Assembly: GCA_964247295.1 (NCBI GenBank) | Contig: CAXTTV010000254.1 | Span: 1-6,024 of the forward strand | Source: CAXTTV01 sp964247295 | GTDB taxonomy: Bacteria; Chloroflexota; Ktedonobacteria; Ktedonobacterales; Ktedonobacteraceae | Length of the DNA stretch: 6,024 nucleotides | Direction: 5' to 3' | Shown here: piece by piece, positions 1 to 5,897 of the stretch | Layout of the letters: each line of letters starts with the position of its first letter | Position numbering within the stretch: the stretch's first letter is position 1 | Notes under the pieces: generated by a model | Database searches by the model: none | What the model saw: the letters and a program-made list of their open reading frames with translations, nothing else | What the model was told of the DNA's origin: nothing | Made by a program: the position numbers and the translations under genes

Positions 1-137
1 AAACCGTCGTTGGTATCCTCACAGGAACCCTGCTCAAAGACAGCCAGACCGGCATTCCCCAATCAGGAGATCTGGTTATTGACCCCAATCTCGACGATCT
101 GCGAAAGCTCCTCGTGGATATCGCCTCCGCCTCATAA
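1..137 (+). CDS. thrC: Threonine synthase, C-terminal end (partial)
   Basis: This is the 3' end of a gene that begins outside the window. The frame is read from base 3 and gives 44 residues before a TAA at 135-137. The segment VVGILTGTLLKDSQTG matches the conserved C-terminal block of threonine synthases, usually of the form 'vLTGhgLKDpdt'. In these PLP enzymes it precedes a short helical tail, seen here as DPNLDDLRKLLVDIAS. Threonine synthase converts O-phosphohomoserine to threonine and phosphate in the cytoplasm. Only the tail is visible, so the PLP lysine and the substrate-binding residues cannot be checked, and a related fold-II PLP enzyme is possible. The segment is visibly richer in G+C than the DNA that follows, and the stop codon lies inside the terminator stem. 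Confidence 0.62.
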   Translation, partial: TVVGILTGTLLKDSQTGIPQSGDLVIDPNLDDLRKLLVDIASAS

Positions 138-179
138 GTAAGAGGCCCGGTATTTTCCAAATCCGGGCCTCTTACTTAT
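134..179 (+). terminator. Strong hairpin terminator overlapping the thrC stop codon
   Basis: A perfect 17-bp inverted repeat has its arms at 134-150 and 163-179 around a 12-nt loop. The GC-rich core is AGAGGCCCGG/CCGGGCCTCT and the outer part is AT-rich. The 5' arm contains the TAA stop of the upstream gene. Only two or three T residues follow on the + strand, so it is not a textbook T-tract terminator. Its stability and position immediately at the gene end still support transcription termination or 3'-end protection. Confidence 0.75.
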
Positions 180-567
180 CCCTCAAAATATCTTGAATTT
201 CTCGGTAACGAGATTTGCCCCTCTAACCAGGGAAGGTAAAGATACTATAGCCCTCGTTTTTTCCTGGGCAAAAGCCACATCAGTTTATTACTAATATCAC
301 TCTTGCTTTGTGTATAGCAGACTCGACACTCCTCAATGCCAGAACTATCATCTTTCTATTGAATCAGCATCTTAATGAAGCGGTTAAATATGTAACTAAA
401 GGACTCAGCTCTACATATTATTATAAAAAGATGTTTTTACTTTTCCGTATTTAATGATGAACCTCTTCTCTTTTGTTTGCTGACAGTGTATTTATATATC
501 TTTCCCAAAAAACTATCGGGATTTAAAAGATTTATGGTTTATTTGGTTAATAGAATAAAGAAAATCC
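180..567. other. AT-rich intergenic region without a recognisable gene
   Basis: All six reading frames are interrupted by frequent stops, and no tRNA or rRNA signature is visible. The base composition is clearly more AT-rich than the flanking genes. Small structures seen are a 5-bp stem with a GTAA tetraloop (TCTCG/CGAGA, 200-213), a T6 run near 260 and an A5/T5 mini-hairpin at 425-438. None forms a convincing terminator, promoter or RNA gene by itself. Confidence 0.6.
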
Positions 568-597
568 GTCAAGCATTTACCGAGGTAAATGCTTGAC
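568..597. promoter_or_regulatory. Large palindrome overlapping the -35 box, candidate operator
   Basis: A 14-nt arm at 568-581 (GTCAAGCATTTACC) is perfectly repeated in inverse at 584-597, with only GA at the centre. The right arm ends in TTGAC, which forms five of the six bases of the -35 hexamer of the promoter at 593-621. A bound dimeric repressor would therefore block RNA polymerase. As RNA or single-stranded DNA it would fold into a 13-bp stem with a CGAG tetraloop. A second stem (562-567 with 602-607) could extend it after a 4-nt bulge. It could instead be a terminator acting on transcripts from either side, but no - strand gene lies to its right. Confidence 0.6.
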
Positions 598-621
598 TTT
601 GGGATTTAAGACATGTATAAT
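593..621 (+). promoter_or_regulatory. Sigma-70-type promoter for the DUF2690-like gene
   Basis: TTGACT at 593-598 and TATAAT at 616-621 are separated by exactly 17 nt. This is a near-consensus housekeeping promoter with a perfect -10. Transcription should start about 628-630, giving a 5' leader of roughly 75 nt before the ATG at 705. The -35 hexamer is embedded in the palindrome at 568-597, which suggests the promoter is strong but repressible. The promoter call rests on sequence match only. Confidence 0.75.
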
Positions 622-647
622 TATTTTCGGGACCAAGAGGTACGAAA

Positions 648-674
648 ATGTATCTACTAATAGTTATTTTGTAG
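648..674 (+). CDS. Eight-codon hydrophobic leader peptide ORF
   Basis: ATG at 648 opens the short ORF MYLLIVIL, ending in TAG at 672-674. It is preceded by AAGAGG at 635-640 with a 7-nt spacer, an excellent Shine-Dalgarno. It begins about 20 nt after the predicted transcription start, so ribosomes should meet it first. Six of the eight residues are Leu, Ile or Val. It lies in the same frame as the secreted protein at 705, with only the TAG between them, and 30 nt separate its stop from that ATG. It may act as a regulatory uORF through translational coupling or attenuation. It may equally be a chance ORF, or the remnant of a longer N-terminus. No clear alternative hairpin pair is visible between 675 and 704. 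Confidence 0.4.
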   Translation: MYLLIVIL

Positions 675-704
675 TATGCAAAAGATTACAGGAGTTTTTC
701 AATC

Positions 705-1241
705 ATGAGAAAGTTATTCTCGTTGTTGCCTGCTGGTCTGCTTCTGGCAACCATATTTGTTTTCTTCTATAGTGTTCCTGCCTTTGCTTCTAATCAAGCA
801 GATAATCCATCCTCAACTGTACCAGGTGAAGTTGTCGCTGGACATCCTGGTAGTGATGTACAAACAAAAAAAAATCATGAACCTAGGAGTCCGTCTTTTG
901 TGACCTGTAATGGCGCAAATTGTAATGATACAGATCCTTCTGAAACGGGTTGTAGCCTTACTCCTGACACTGCTGATATTTATACTATCGGTGACTCTAG
1001 TTTTAAGGTAATACTGCGTTGGTCCGGTACATGTAAAACTAATTGGACAAAGGCTGAGACTAGTGGGTTTAGTGCTTATACTATTTATGTTCAGAGGCAT
1101 GATCATGGACTGCAACCTTGGTCTATAAAAGAGGACTATCAAGGTGGTGGATCTTACACCAACCAAATTTATTCTCCTGGACCGGCGCGCGCAGCTTACA
1201 GTGTTAATGGTGGTAACACCGTGTATGGACCGGATAAATAA
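705..1241 (+). CDS. Secreted protein with DUF2690-like domain
   Basis: The 178-residue product starts with a classic Sec signal peptide: positive MRK, a hydrophobic core at about residues 5-24, and a VPAFA|SN cleavage site after residue 29. A low-complexity, Ser/Pro-rich linker follows to about residue 65. The mature domain (about 67-172) begins TCNGANCNDTDPSETGC and continues with a beta-rich segment (KVILRWSGTCKTNW). It ends near YSPGPARAAYSVNGGNTVYG. This order resembles the DUF2690 family of secreted actinobacterial and Chloroflexota proteins ('CxGxxC...dP...GC...lrySp.CgtnWar...'). The four cysteines (68, 73, 83, 110) could form two disulfides outside the cell. The function of the family is unknown. 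The start is supported by ACAGGAG at 688-694, 10 nt upstream, and by the signal peptide. The gene appears monocistronic behind the promoter at 593-621. It is more AT-rich than the ABC genes, which hints at separate acquisition. Confidence 0.78.
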   Translation: MRKLFSLLPAGLLLATIFVFFYSVPAFASNQADNPSSTVPGEVVAGHPGSDVQTKKNHEPRSPSFVTCNGANCNDTDPSETGCSLTPDTADIYTIGDSSFKVILRWSGTCKTNWTKAETSGFSAYTIYVQRHDHGLQPWSIKEDYQGGGSYTNQIYSPGPARAAYSVNGGNTVYGPDK

Positions 1242-1264
1242 TAAAGCACCTAAGATTATCTGGT

Positions 1265-1323
1265 TGGAGTAGCCTTGTGATACAAAGATGATTCTTTCTG
1301 ATTTTTATGATGAGGTTACTCTA
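1265..1323 (+). terminator. Possible terminator-like structure after the DUF2690-like gene
   Basis: Bases 1265-1274 can pair with 1314-1323 in a 10-bp stem containing two G:U pairs. The 39-nt loop holds a small AAAGA/TCTTT hairpin (1284-1297). T-rich sequence (CTTTAGGATTTTATT) follows. The long loop makes it weaker than the other hairpins in the window, and it may be coincidental. Confidence 0.3.
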
Positions 1324-1486
1324 CTTTAGGATTTTATTAATATATGTTTAGAAGAACTAAGTAAAGTGACAAAGGTTTAGTGATAAATGTCAGTTATAAC
1401 TATCTTTAGCTCTCCTTCCCTGTCATTTTAGTTATAGTAGCTTCACGATAATGAATTAGCCCTACTTATTAGGCCTTAAAAAGCAG

Positions 1487-1502
1487 ATTCTGTATACAGA
1501 AT
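1487..1502. promoter_or_regulatory. Perfect 16-bp palindrome upstream of the ABC operon, candidate operator
   Basis: ATTCTGTATACAGAAT is perfectly self-complementary over 16 bases. Its length and lack of spacer are typical of a binding site for a homodimeric helix-turn-helix regulator. GntR/YtrA-type and PadR-type repressors commonly control ABC-2 exporter operons, but no regulator gene lies in this window and no family can be assigned from the site alone. TATACA inside it could also serve as a poor -10, though no good -35 precedes it. It lies about 65 nt upstream of the proposed extended -10. Confidence 0.45.
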
Positions 1503-1563
1503 GTTTAAATAATTTTGTATTCATAGAGAAAATTAAGATAAGCGGGCTTTAATTTATTTGAAT

Positions 1564-1572
1564 TGTTACAAT
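1564..1572 (+). promoter_or_regulatory. Weak extended -10 promoter for the ABC operon
   Basis: TGTTACAAT fits the extended -10 form TGnTATAAT with one mismatch. The -35 region 17 nt upstream (about 1544-1549) is poor, which extended -10 promoters tolerate. Transcription would start near 1579, about 26 nt before the ATPase ATG. An AT inverted repeat (1530-1536 with 1549-1555) spans the -35 area. No better promoter was seen between 1450 and 1600. Confidence 0.35.
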
Positions 1573-1604
1573 ATCTCCTAAACATACATGTGAAAGTTGA
1601 ATAA

Positions 1605-2594
1605 ATGGACATAAAAAAGAGTTCAGATAGTCCTTTACAGAAGTTTAATCAAACTCAATGTGAATTTGGAGTTCCTATCACTATTTCACATCTCACGAAA
1701 CGGTATGCCCAGTCATCTTTGCCGGCTTTGTGTGATCTTACCTTCACTATTGAGCCGGGTATTCTTGGCCTATTGGGGCGCAATGGGGCCGGCAAAACGA
1801 CGCTGCTTCAAATCCTCGCGACGTTGATGTCTCCGACTCAGGGTGAGGTTCGTATTGGTTCCTACGATGTTCGGAAGGATCGTCAGAAGATCCGCTCCCA
1901 GGTGGGAATTGGCTATCTGCCCCAAGAAATGGGGTTCTACCCCAAGCTAACTGTGAAGGAGACCCTACATTATTTAGCGGTCCTTCAGAACCTGGAGAAA
2001 GTGGAGTACGCTGTTGGAGTCGCTCTGGCCTCGGTTAATCTTCAAGAGAAGGCGCGAGAGCGTGTAAGCAGTCTGAGTGGTGGGATGCGCCGAAGGCTTG
2101 GATTGGCGGCGGCCTTACTTGGTGATCCTCGTATTTTGATTGTCGATGAGCCCACGACTGGGCTTGATCCCGTGGAGCAGCAGCGCTTCCGGCTTTTGTT
2201 GGGCTCGCTGGCCGGCTCAGGGAACCGAACAATTCTTCTTTCTACGCATATCGTCTCGGATATTTCCTCGATTGCCCAAAACGTGGTGGTACTGGAGCGC
2301 GGAAAGACTGCTTTTCAGGGAAATGTCCAGCAACTAGCGGAGCAGGCGCGTGGTTTCTGCTGGGAGTGGCAGGCTCCTCTAGAGAAGATTGAGGCATTAC
2401 AGGCTCAAGGTACCTCTACGGTCTCTTCTTTACAGCCTCATAGTTCTCTATTGATGCAGGCACGAGTGGTAGGTTCCCGGCCTGATGAATCGGCGTTTCC
2501 CTGTGATCCTACCGTTGAGGATGGATATTTCAAACTGTTGCACTTACACCCCTACAGTCAGGAGCAGAGTATTGAGCGTTCAAGAAGAATCTAA
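1605..2594 (+). CDS. ABC transporter ATP-binding protein (ABC-2 exporter type)
   Basis: This is the cytoplasmic ATPase that should power the two permeases encoded directly downstream. Of its 329 residues, about 24-245 form a canonical nucleotide-binding domain. Walker A is GRNGAGKTT (58-66), the Q-loop is LPQE (Q107) and the signature is LSGGMRRR (157-164). Walker B is ILIVDEP (177-183), followed by the D-loop GLDP (186-189) and the switch histidine STH (H215). All catalytic residues are intact. The profile (LTKRY start, 'LLGRNGAGKTTLL', 'GYLPQE.GFYPKLTV.E.L') fits the CcmA/drug-exporter group paired with ABC-2 permeases. The C-terminal ~85 residues are a variable extension without a recognised motif, and about 22 residues precede the domain. 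The ATG has only a weak Shine-Dalgarno (GAAAG, 8 nt upstream). The 3' end overlaps the next gene by 23 nt. Substrate unknown. Confidence 0.93.
   Translation: MDIKKSSDSPLQKFNQTQCEFGVPITISHLTKRYAQSSLPALCDLTFTIEPGILGLLGRNGAGKTTLLQILATLMSPTQGEVRIGSYDVRKDRQKIRSQVGIGYLPQEMGFYPKLTVKETLHYLAVLQNLEKVEYAVGVALASVNLQEKARERVSSLSGGMRRRLGLAAALLGDPRILIVDEPTTGLDPVEQQRFRLLLGSLAGSGNRTILLSTHIVSDISSIAQNVVVLERGKTAFQGNVQQLAEQARGFCWEWQAPLEKIEALQAQGTSTVSSLQPHSSLLMQARVVGSRPDESAFPCDPTVEDGYFKLLHLHPYSQEQSIERSRRI
2560..2564 (+). promoter_or_regulatory. Ribosome binding site that selects the TTG start at 2572
   Basis: AGGAG lies 7 nt before TTG at 2572, inside the end of the ATPase gene. The in-frame ATGs at 2485 and 2521 lack a usable site: nothing is purine-rich before 2485, and GAGG abuts 2521 with no spacer. 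This identifies the TTG as the likely start of the permease/peptidase-like gene and implies translational coupling to the ATPase. Confidence 0.65.
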
Positions 2595-4974
2595 GGGTAT
2601 CTTCAATCCCGTTTCTTTTCGATTATCCAGCCCGGTTTTTCCTGGTCGTGCCCTATTGACAATTCTATTGTATGAGTTACGTTTACAATTGCGTTCTCGC
2701 TATTTCCAATGTATTGTCATTCTCTACCTGGGCTTTGCAATCTTTCAGTTATCTCCTGCATTGGATTTTTTGAAACCGCCTGTACAAGAGGTGGGTGCAT
2801 CACTGTTCTTCTGTGCCTCTGTAACAGGATTTATGCTGATTCTCAATCCTTTTGCATTTTTTAATGTTTTTGCAAGAGATACTCAGCGCAAAATGGTTGC
2901 TTCGGTCTGGACACGACCTGTCAGTTCAATTGTCTATGTGGTTGGCAAGGTATTTGCTGTGATTGTGCTCAATCAGGTGCTTTCCCTTGTATCTCTCTGT
3001 CTTGGTTGGTTGGTTCTGAGTAGTACCGCTGGACACTTAATGGCCCCCGACCTCTGGCTCCATCTGATGCTTGTGTTTAATCTGACACAGATGTTCGAGA
3101 TGGCCTTTGTGCTTGTCTGTGTGAATATAGTTCCTTGGGCATTTCTAGGAGCTTTAATTGTCTCTGGCTCTATGTTCTATCTGGATAAATATCGTCCAAC
3201 TTCGTTAATGGACTTTTGGAATGTAACCCCCAAAGGGTTATTTTTTTCGCCCTCCATTGGTTTTGGTCCCGATCTACCTTTGCTGACCTCACAACGCTTG
3301 AGTCTGGTGGCCTTTGCGGTTTTATGTTTCTTCATTCTTTTGCTGGCTTTTCAGCTTAGGACCTACTATATCGCGCGTTCGCGTTTCTCTCTGCTGCTCC
3401 CACTTTGTCTCTGTCTACTGACGTTGATTCCCACCTTTGCTGCGCTCGATCAATATCGGCAGGCGTATGCCCACACTCAAAGTGCAGGACCTACCAAAGT
3501 TCAGCCCTTGAAGGCTCAAGTGAGTCATTACTCTTTGCAACTTACAAGTGATCCTACGCTTGGGCATCTGCAAGGTCGAGCCACTTTCCAGGTAACACCA
3601 CAGATAACTGGTTCCCCATTCCTCTCGATGATTCTTAATCCAGGTTTGCTTGTGCAAAGCATCTCTACTGCCTCGGGTCAGTCGCTTCAGTATACTTCAA
3701 ATACTGGCTGGACTCGTGTAGATCTCTCTCCAACAGCTTTTATTCAGGGACGGCCAGTCCAACTCCAATTTGTTTATAAAGGAAGACTACCATTTAGTCG
3801 AGACAATTATGCCTCTTTTTCAGGATTTAACCAGAATGCTACTGCTTATCCTCAAGAGTATTTTAGCTATCTAGGTCAGGGAACGATGTTTTTAGAGGGC
3901 AATGGTGGTGATTGGTATCCGCTCCCCTGGGTGACCGGTGCATTAGATCGAGTTAGTAATCGCTTGCTTTTTGATAATCTTCATTTACGATTGCCAGCCA
4001 AATTGCAGGTTTATTGCCCGCAGGCTCATTTTGTGCCATCGATTGATGGTGTCTGGCAGGATGCCCTGATCCAGCCTAAAGCTCGCTTGCCGTTAGCATT
4101 TTTGGCTGCCTTTACGGAGGCTCATAAAGAAACTTTGAGAGGAGTTCCGACATTCTATAGACAACCGACGCTGACTTCTTATCAGCGTCAGCTTTATGGG
4201 CTTATGAACCAACAAACCCCGAGTTTGGAGCGGGTATTTGGTGGAGCTCTGCTTACAACCGGATACTGGCAAGCTGTGGTGTTGCCTCTGCTAACAGATC
4301 CAGTTGTAGGTGCCGGGTTGGTTTTCCTGCCGGAGATCCCCCCTGACTCGGGATATAATTTTACCTCAGATACCGCTGTTTCGCGCTTTGCTGGTCAAGC
4401 GATTGCCCATAGTTGGTTGTCAAATCGTCTCCAAATCGGTGATTCTTTCATTCACAATGCTCCACGTAATATTCAACGACCTCAGGGAAGTGTTGGGTTT
4501 AGTTATACTTATACCTCCTCGCTTCTGGTATATGAATTGTTGACAAATTATAGTTCCGCTATAACAACTGATCAAATTAGAGGTGGAAATTATCTGTATC
4601 TGGCGGTTACTAGCTGTGAGCAAAAACTTGCTAATAAGCAGGGACGTTATGGAACGAAGAATCAGCAGATAGATTCTCAATTAACCCAACAGATGTATAG
4701 TTTGGGAATAAGTTATTGCGGCGCGCCAGAAATGCTGATGTATACCTGGGCTCATCGTTATGGAGAGGCACAATTTAAACTTTTTGTACGTGAGTATCTT
4801 GCGAAGCACACATTAGATACTCAGCCAGCAACAACGTTGCGGGGCTTTCTAACAGAACTGCAAACCTACTTCAAGAGTGATTTGCGTCGGGAATCTGCTC
4901 AAGGACTCTGCGATTCTCCTCCAGCGAACCCTCAAGATCCTTTAAGCTGTTTAAGTGTTTATGAAACGGACTAA
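2572..4974 (+). CDS. ABC-2 permease fused to an inactive M1-peptidase-like ectodomain
   Basis: An 800-residue product is predicted from the TTG; the longest ATG frame would start at 2485. The N-terminal ~290 residues hold about seven hydrophobic helices (roughly 47-64, 75-100, 119-149, 163-186, 188-205, 243-262, 272-292) in an ABC-2 permease layout. A basic loop RTYYIARSR precedes the last helix, so the remaining ~505 residues should face outward. They begin with a beta-rich M1 N-terminal-like domain (about 318-460, ending EGNGGDWYPLPW). A degenerate catalytic domain follows. LPEIP (E588) sits where the GxMEN exopeptidase motif belongs, 25 residues before IAHSWLS (613-617), which replaces HExxH. 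The third zinc-ligand position holds Arg, and the YxKG motif reads SYCG (714-717). GEAQFKLFVREYL (731-743) keeps the M1 helical block. The domain is therefore unlikely to bind zinc or cleave peptides, and probably binds a ligand or partner. It overlaps the ATPase gene and is followed after 3 nt by a second permease. Confidence 0.85.
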   Translation: MSVQEESKGIFNPVSFRLSSPVFPGRALLTILLYELRLQLRSRYFQCIVILYLGFAIFQLSPALDFLKPPVQEVGASLFFCASVTGFMLILNPFAFFNVFARDTQRKMVASVWTRPVSSIVYVVGKVFAVIVLNQVLSLVSLCLGWLVLSSTAGHLMAPDLWLHLMLVFNLTQMFEMAFVLVCVNIVPWAFLGALIVSGSMFYLDKYRPTSLMDFWNVTPKGLFFSPSIGFGPDLPLLTSQRLSLVAFAVLCFFILLLAFQLRTYYIARSRFSLLLPLCLCLLTLIPTFAALDQYRQAYAHTQSAGPTKVQPLKAQVSHYSLQLTSDPTLGHLQGRATFQVTPQITGSPFLSMILNPGLLVQSISTASGQSLQYTSNTGWTRVDLSPTAFIQGRPVQLQFVYKGRLPFSRDNYASFSGFNQNATAYPQEYFSYLGQGTMFLEGNGGDWYPLPWVTGALDRVSNRLLFDNLHLRLPAKLQVYCPQAHFVPSIDGVWQDALIQPKARLPLAFLAAFTEAHKETLRGVPTFYRQPTLTSYQRQLYGLMNQQTPSLERVFGGALLTTGYWQAVVLPLLTDPVVGAGLVFLPEIPPDSGYNFTSDTAVSRFAGQAIAHSWLSNRLQIGDSFIHNAPRNIQRPQGSVGFSYTYTSSLLVYELLTNYSSAITTDQIRGGNYLYLAVTSCEQKLANKQGRYGTKNQQIDSQLTQQMYSLGISYCGAPEMLMYTWAHRYGEAQFKLFVREYLAKHTLDTQPATTLRGFLTELQTYFKSDLRRESAQGLCDSPPANPQDPLSCLSVYETD

Positions 4975-4977
4975 AGG

Positions 4978-5766
4978 ATGCAAAAAACTACTGTGAATCC
5001 TGCCAGGAACTTGCGGCATTGGATTTGTGAGTTGCGGTTCAGCGCTTCCTGGCTCTGGCTGCTACCGCCGTTAATCAATATTATATTATTGGTGACAGTA
5101 CGCCGGGGATTGATATATAATGATCCTTCGTTGACTCATGTTGTTGGTCCACTAATTCTGGTCCAGTATTCAGACGCAGTACGTTCCCAGTTAGAAATCT
5201 TTCTGCCGCTAACGGGACTCTTTCTGTTCCCAAATTTGCTAGCTTCAGAATGGATGCAGGGGACGTTGGCATTGATAGCTGTCCGAAAATCTCTATTTTC
5301 GATTATGTTTGTACGTTTTTTCTGGGTAAGCCTCTACTTGTTTGCCCTATTAATCGTGACATTGCTGATCGGTTTTCTTATAGGGAACTATGTGCCAGAT
5401 CATGGGCAACCACTTCAATGGATGATTGATGCAGTGGTAGTCATTTTTCCGCCTGTGTTTTTCCTGGGAGCTTTTTCTCTCCTGGTGACGGTGCTGACTC
5501 TGAGTCGGGTCACTGGTTTTGTGCTGACGAGTGCATTTTGGCTGGTGATGTATACAATTGTCCACCTCTATCTTTTTTTTGGGAGTCCCAAATATGCCTG
5601 GGTTCCCTTTACCCCATTTGGTTGGACTTATGAAAAATATGCTTTAGGACCGGCCAACTGGTTTATTGGCAAGATGACCTATCTCCTTCTCTTTGTGGTT
5701 ATGATGAGTGTGCTCTGGTTTCCGTTGCGAGAGGAGGCTCGCTATATCCGCAATCTAGAGGAGTAG
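4978..5766 (+). CDS. ABC-2 type transporter permease, small subunit
   Basis: This 262-residue integral membrane protein has six hydrophobic helices at about 24-41, 72-91, 106-136, 150-172, 178-201 and 230-249, the standard ABC-2 permease size and topology. The segment LASEWMQGTLALI (88-100) corresponds to the conserved 'E...GTL..L...P' motif after TM2, which contacts the ATPase. It should form the heteromeric membrane channel with the N-terminal part of the preceding protein, driven by the ATPase at 1605. The ATG lies 3 nt after the upstream stop, and the purine-rich AAAGG directly abuts it with no spacer. Initiation therefore probably depends on ribosomes terminating at 4974. A GTG at 4993 is a possible alternative. 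The transported substrate cannot be read from the sequence. Confidence 0.88.
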   Translation: MQKTTVNPARNLRHWICELRFSASWLWLLPPLINIILLVTVRRGLIYNDPSLTHVVGPLILVQYSDAVRSQLEIFLPLTGLFLFPNLLASEWMQGTLALIAVRKSLFSIMFVRFFWVSLYLFALLIVTLLIGFLIGNYVPDHGQPLQWMIDAVVVIFPPVFFLGAFSLLVTVLTLSRVTGFVLTSAFWLVMYTIVHLYLFFGSPKYAWVPFTPFGWTYEKYALGPANWFIGKMTYLLLFVVMMSVLWFPLREEARYIRNLEE

Positions 5767-5794
5767 TTCCATATCCTGGGCTAGTAATCGATTT

Positions 5795-5830
5795 AAAGAG
5801 GGTAGCGTTTCGTGTAAAGCTACTCTCTTT
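5795..5830 (+). terminator. Hairpin terminator after the ABC operon
   Basis: AAAGAGGGTAGC (5795-5806) pairs with GCTACTCTCTTT (5819-5830) over 12 bp with one G:U pair, around a 12-nt loop in which TTT and AAA can also pair. It starts 28 nt after the operon's last stop. The stem has T-rich ends on both strands, so it could serve convergent transcripts. There is no long T tract. Confidence 0.65.
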
Positions 5831-5897
5831 GCTTTCAAACCATTGAAGCTTACAAGAGTGCTGTGTAGGTGAAGAAGTGCTCTCTCCTCTCTTCCTC

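Larger units (their letters stand above)
1242..1604. other. Intergenic region between the DUF2690-like gene and the ABC operon
   Basis: No open frame of coding character is present. The region contains a possible terminator (1265-1323), five TTTAG pentamers between 1325 and 1431, and an 8-bp inverted repeat (TATAACTA 1395-1402 with TAGTTATA 1429-1436). It also contains a perfect 16-bp palindrome (1487-1502), an AT-only inverted repeat (1530-1536 with 1549-1555) and a probable extended -10 element next to the ATPase gene. It is strongly AT-rich. Confidence 0.6.

Noticed and set aside
359..389. TTGAAT ... TTAAAT as a promoter in the first intergenic region
   Set aside because: The spacing of about 19 nt and the weak -10 are poor, and no open reading frame or RNA gene follows within 200 bases.
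425..438. A5-GATG-T5 hairpin as a terminator
   Set aside because: It has only five A-T pairs with no G-C content and no upstream gene close enough to need it.
813..1166. 117-codon open frame on the - strand inside the secreted-protein gene
   Set aside because: It lies opposite a gene with a signal peptide, RBS and recognisable domain. Its translation has no domain-like pattern, and no promoter or RBS supports it.
2485..2571. ATG-initiated N-terminal extension of the large permease
   Set aside because: It has no Shine-Dalgarno, the sequence is out-of-frame ATPase coding DNA, and a well-spaced AGGAG serves the TTG at 2572.
4408..4422. Annotation of an active M1 aminopeptidase
   Set aside because: The zinc motif reads HSWLS rather than HExxH, and the third ligand and YxKG positions are also lost, so catalytic activity cannot be supported.
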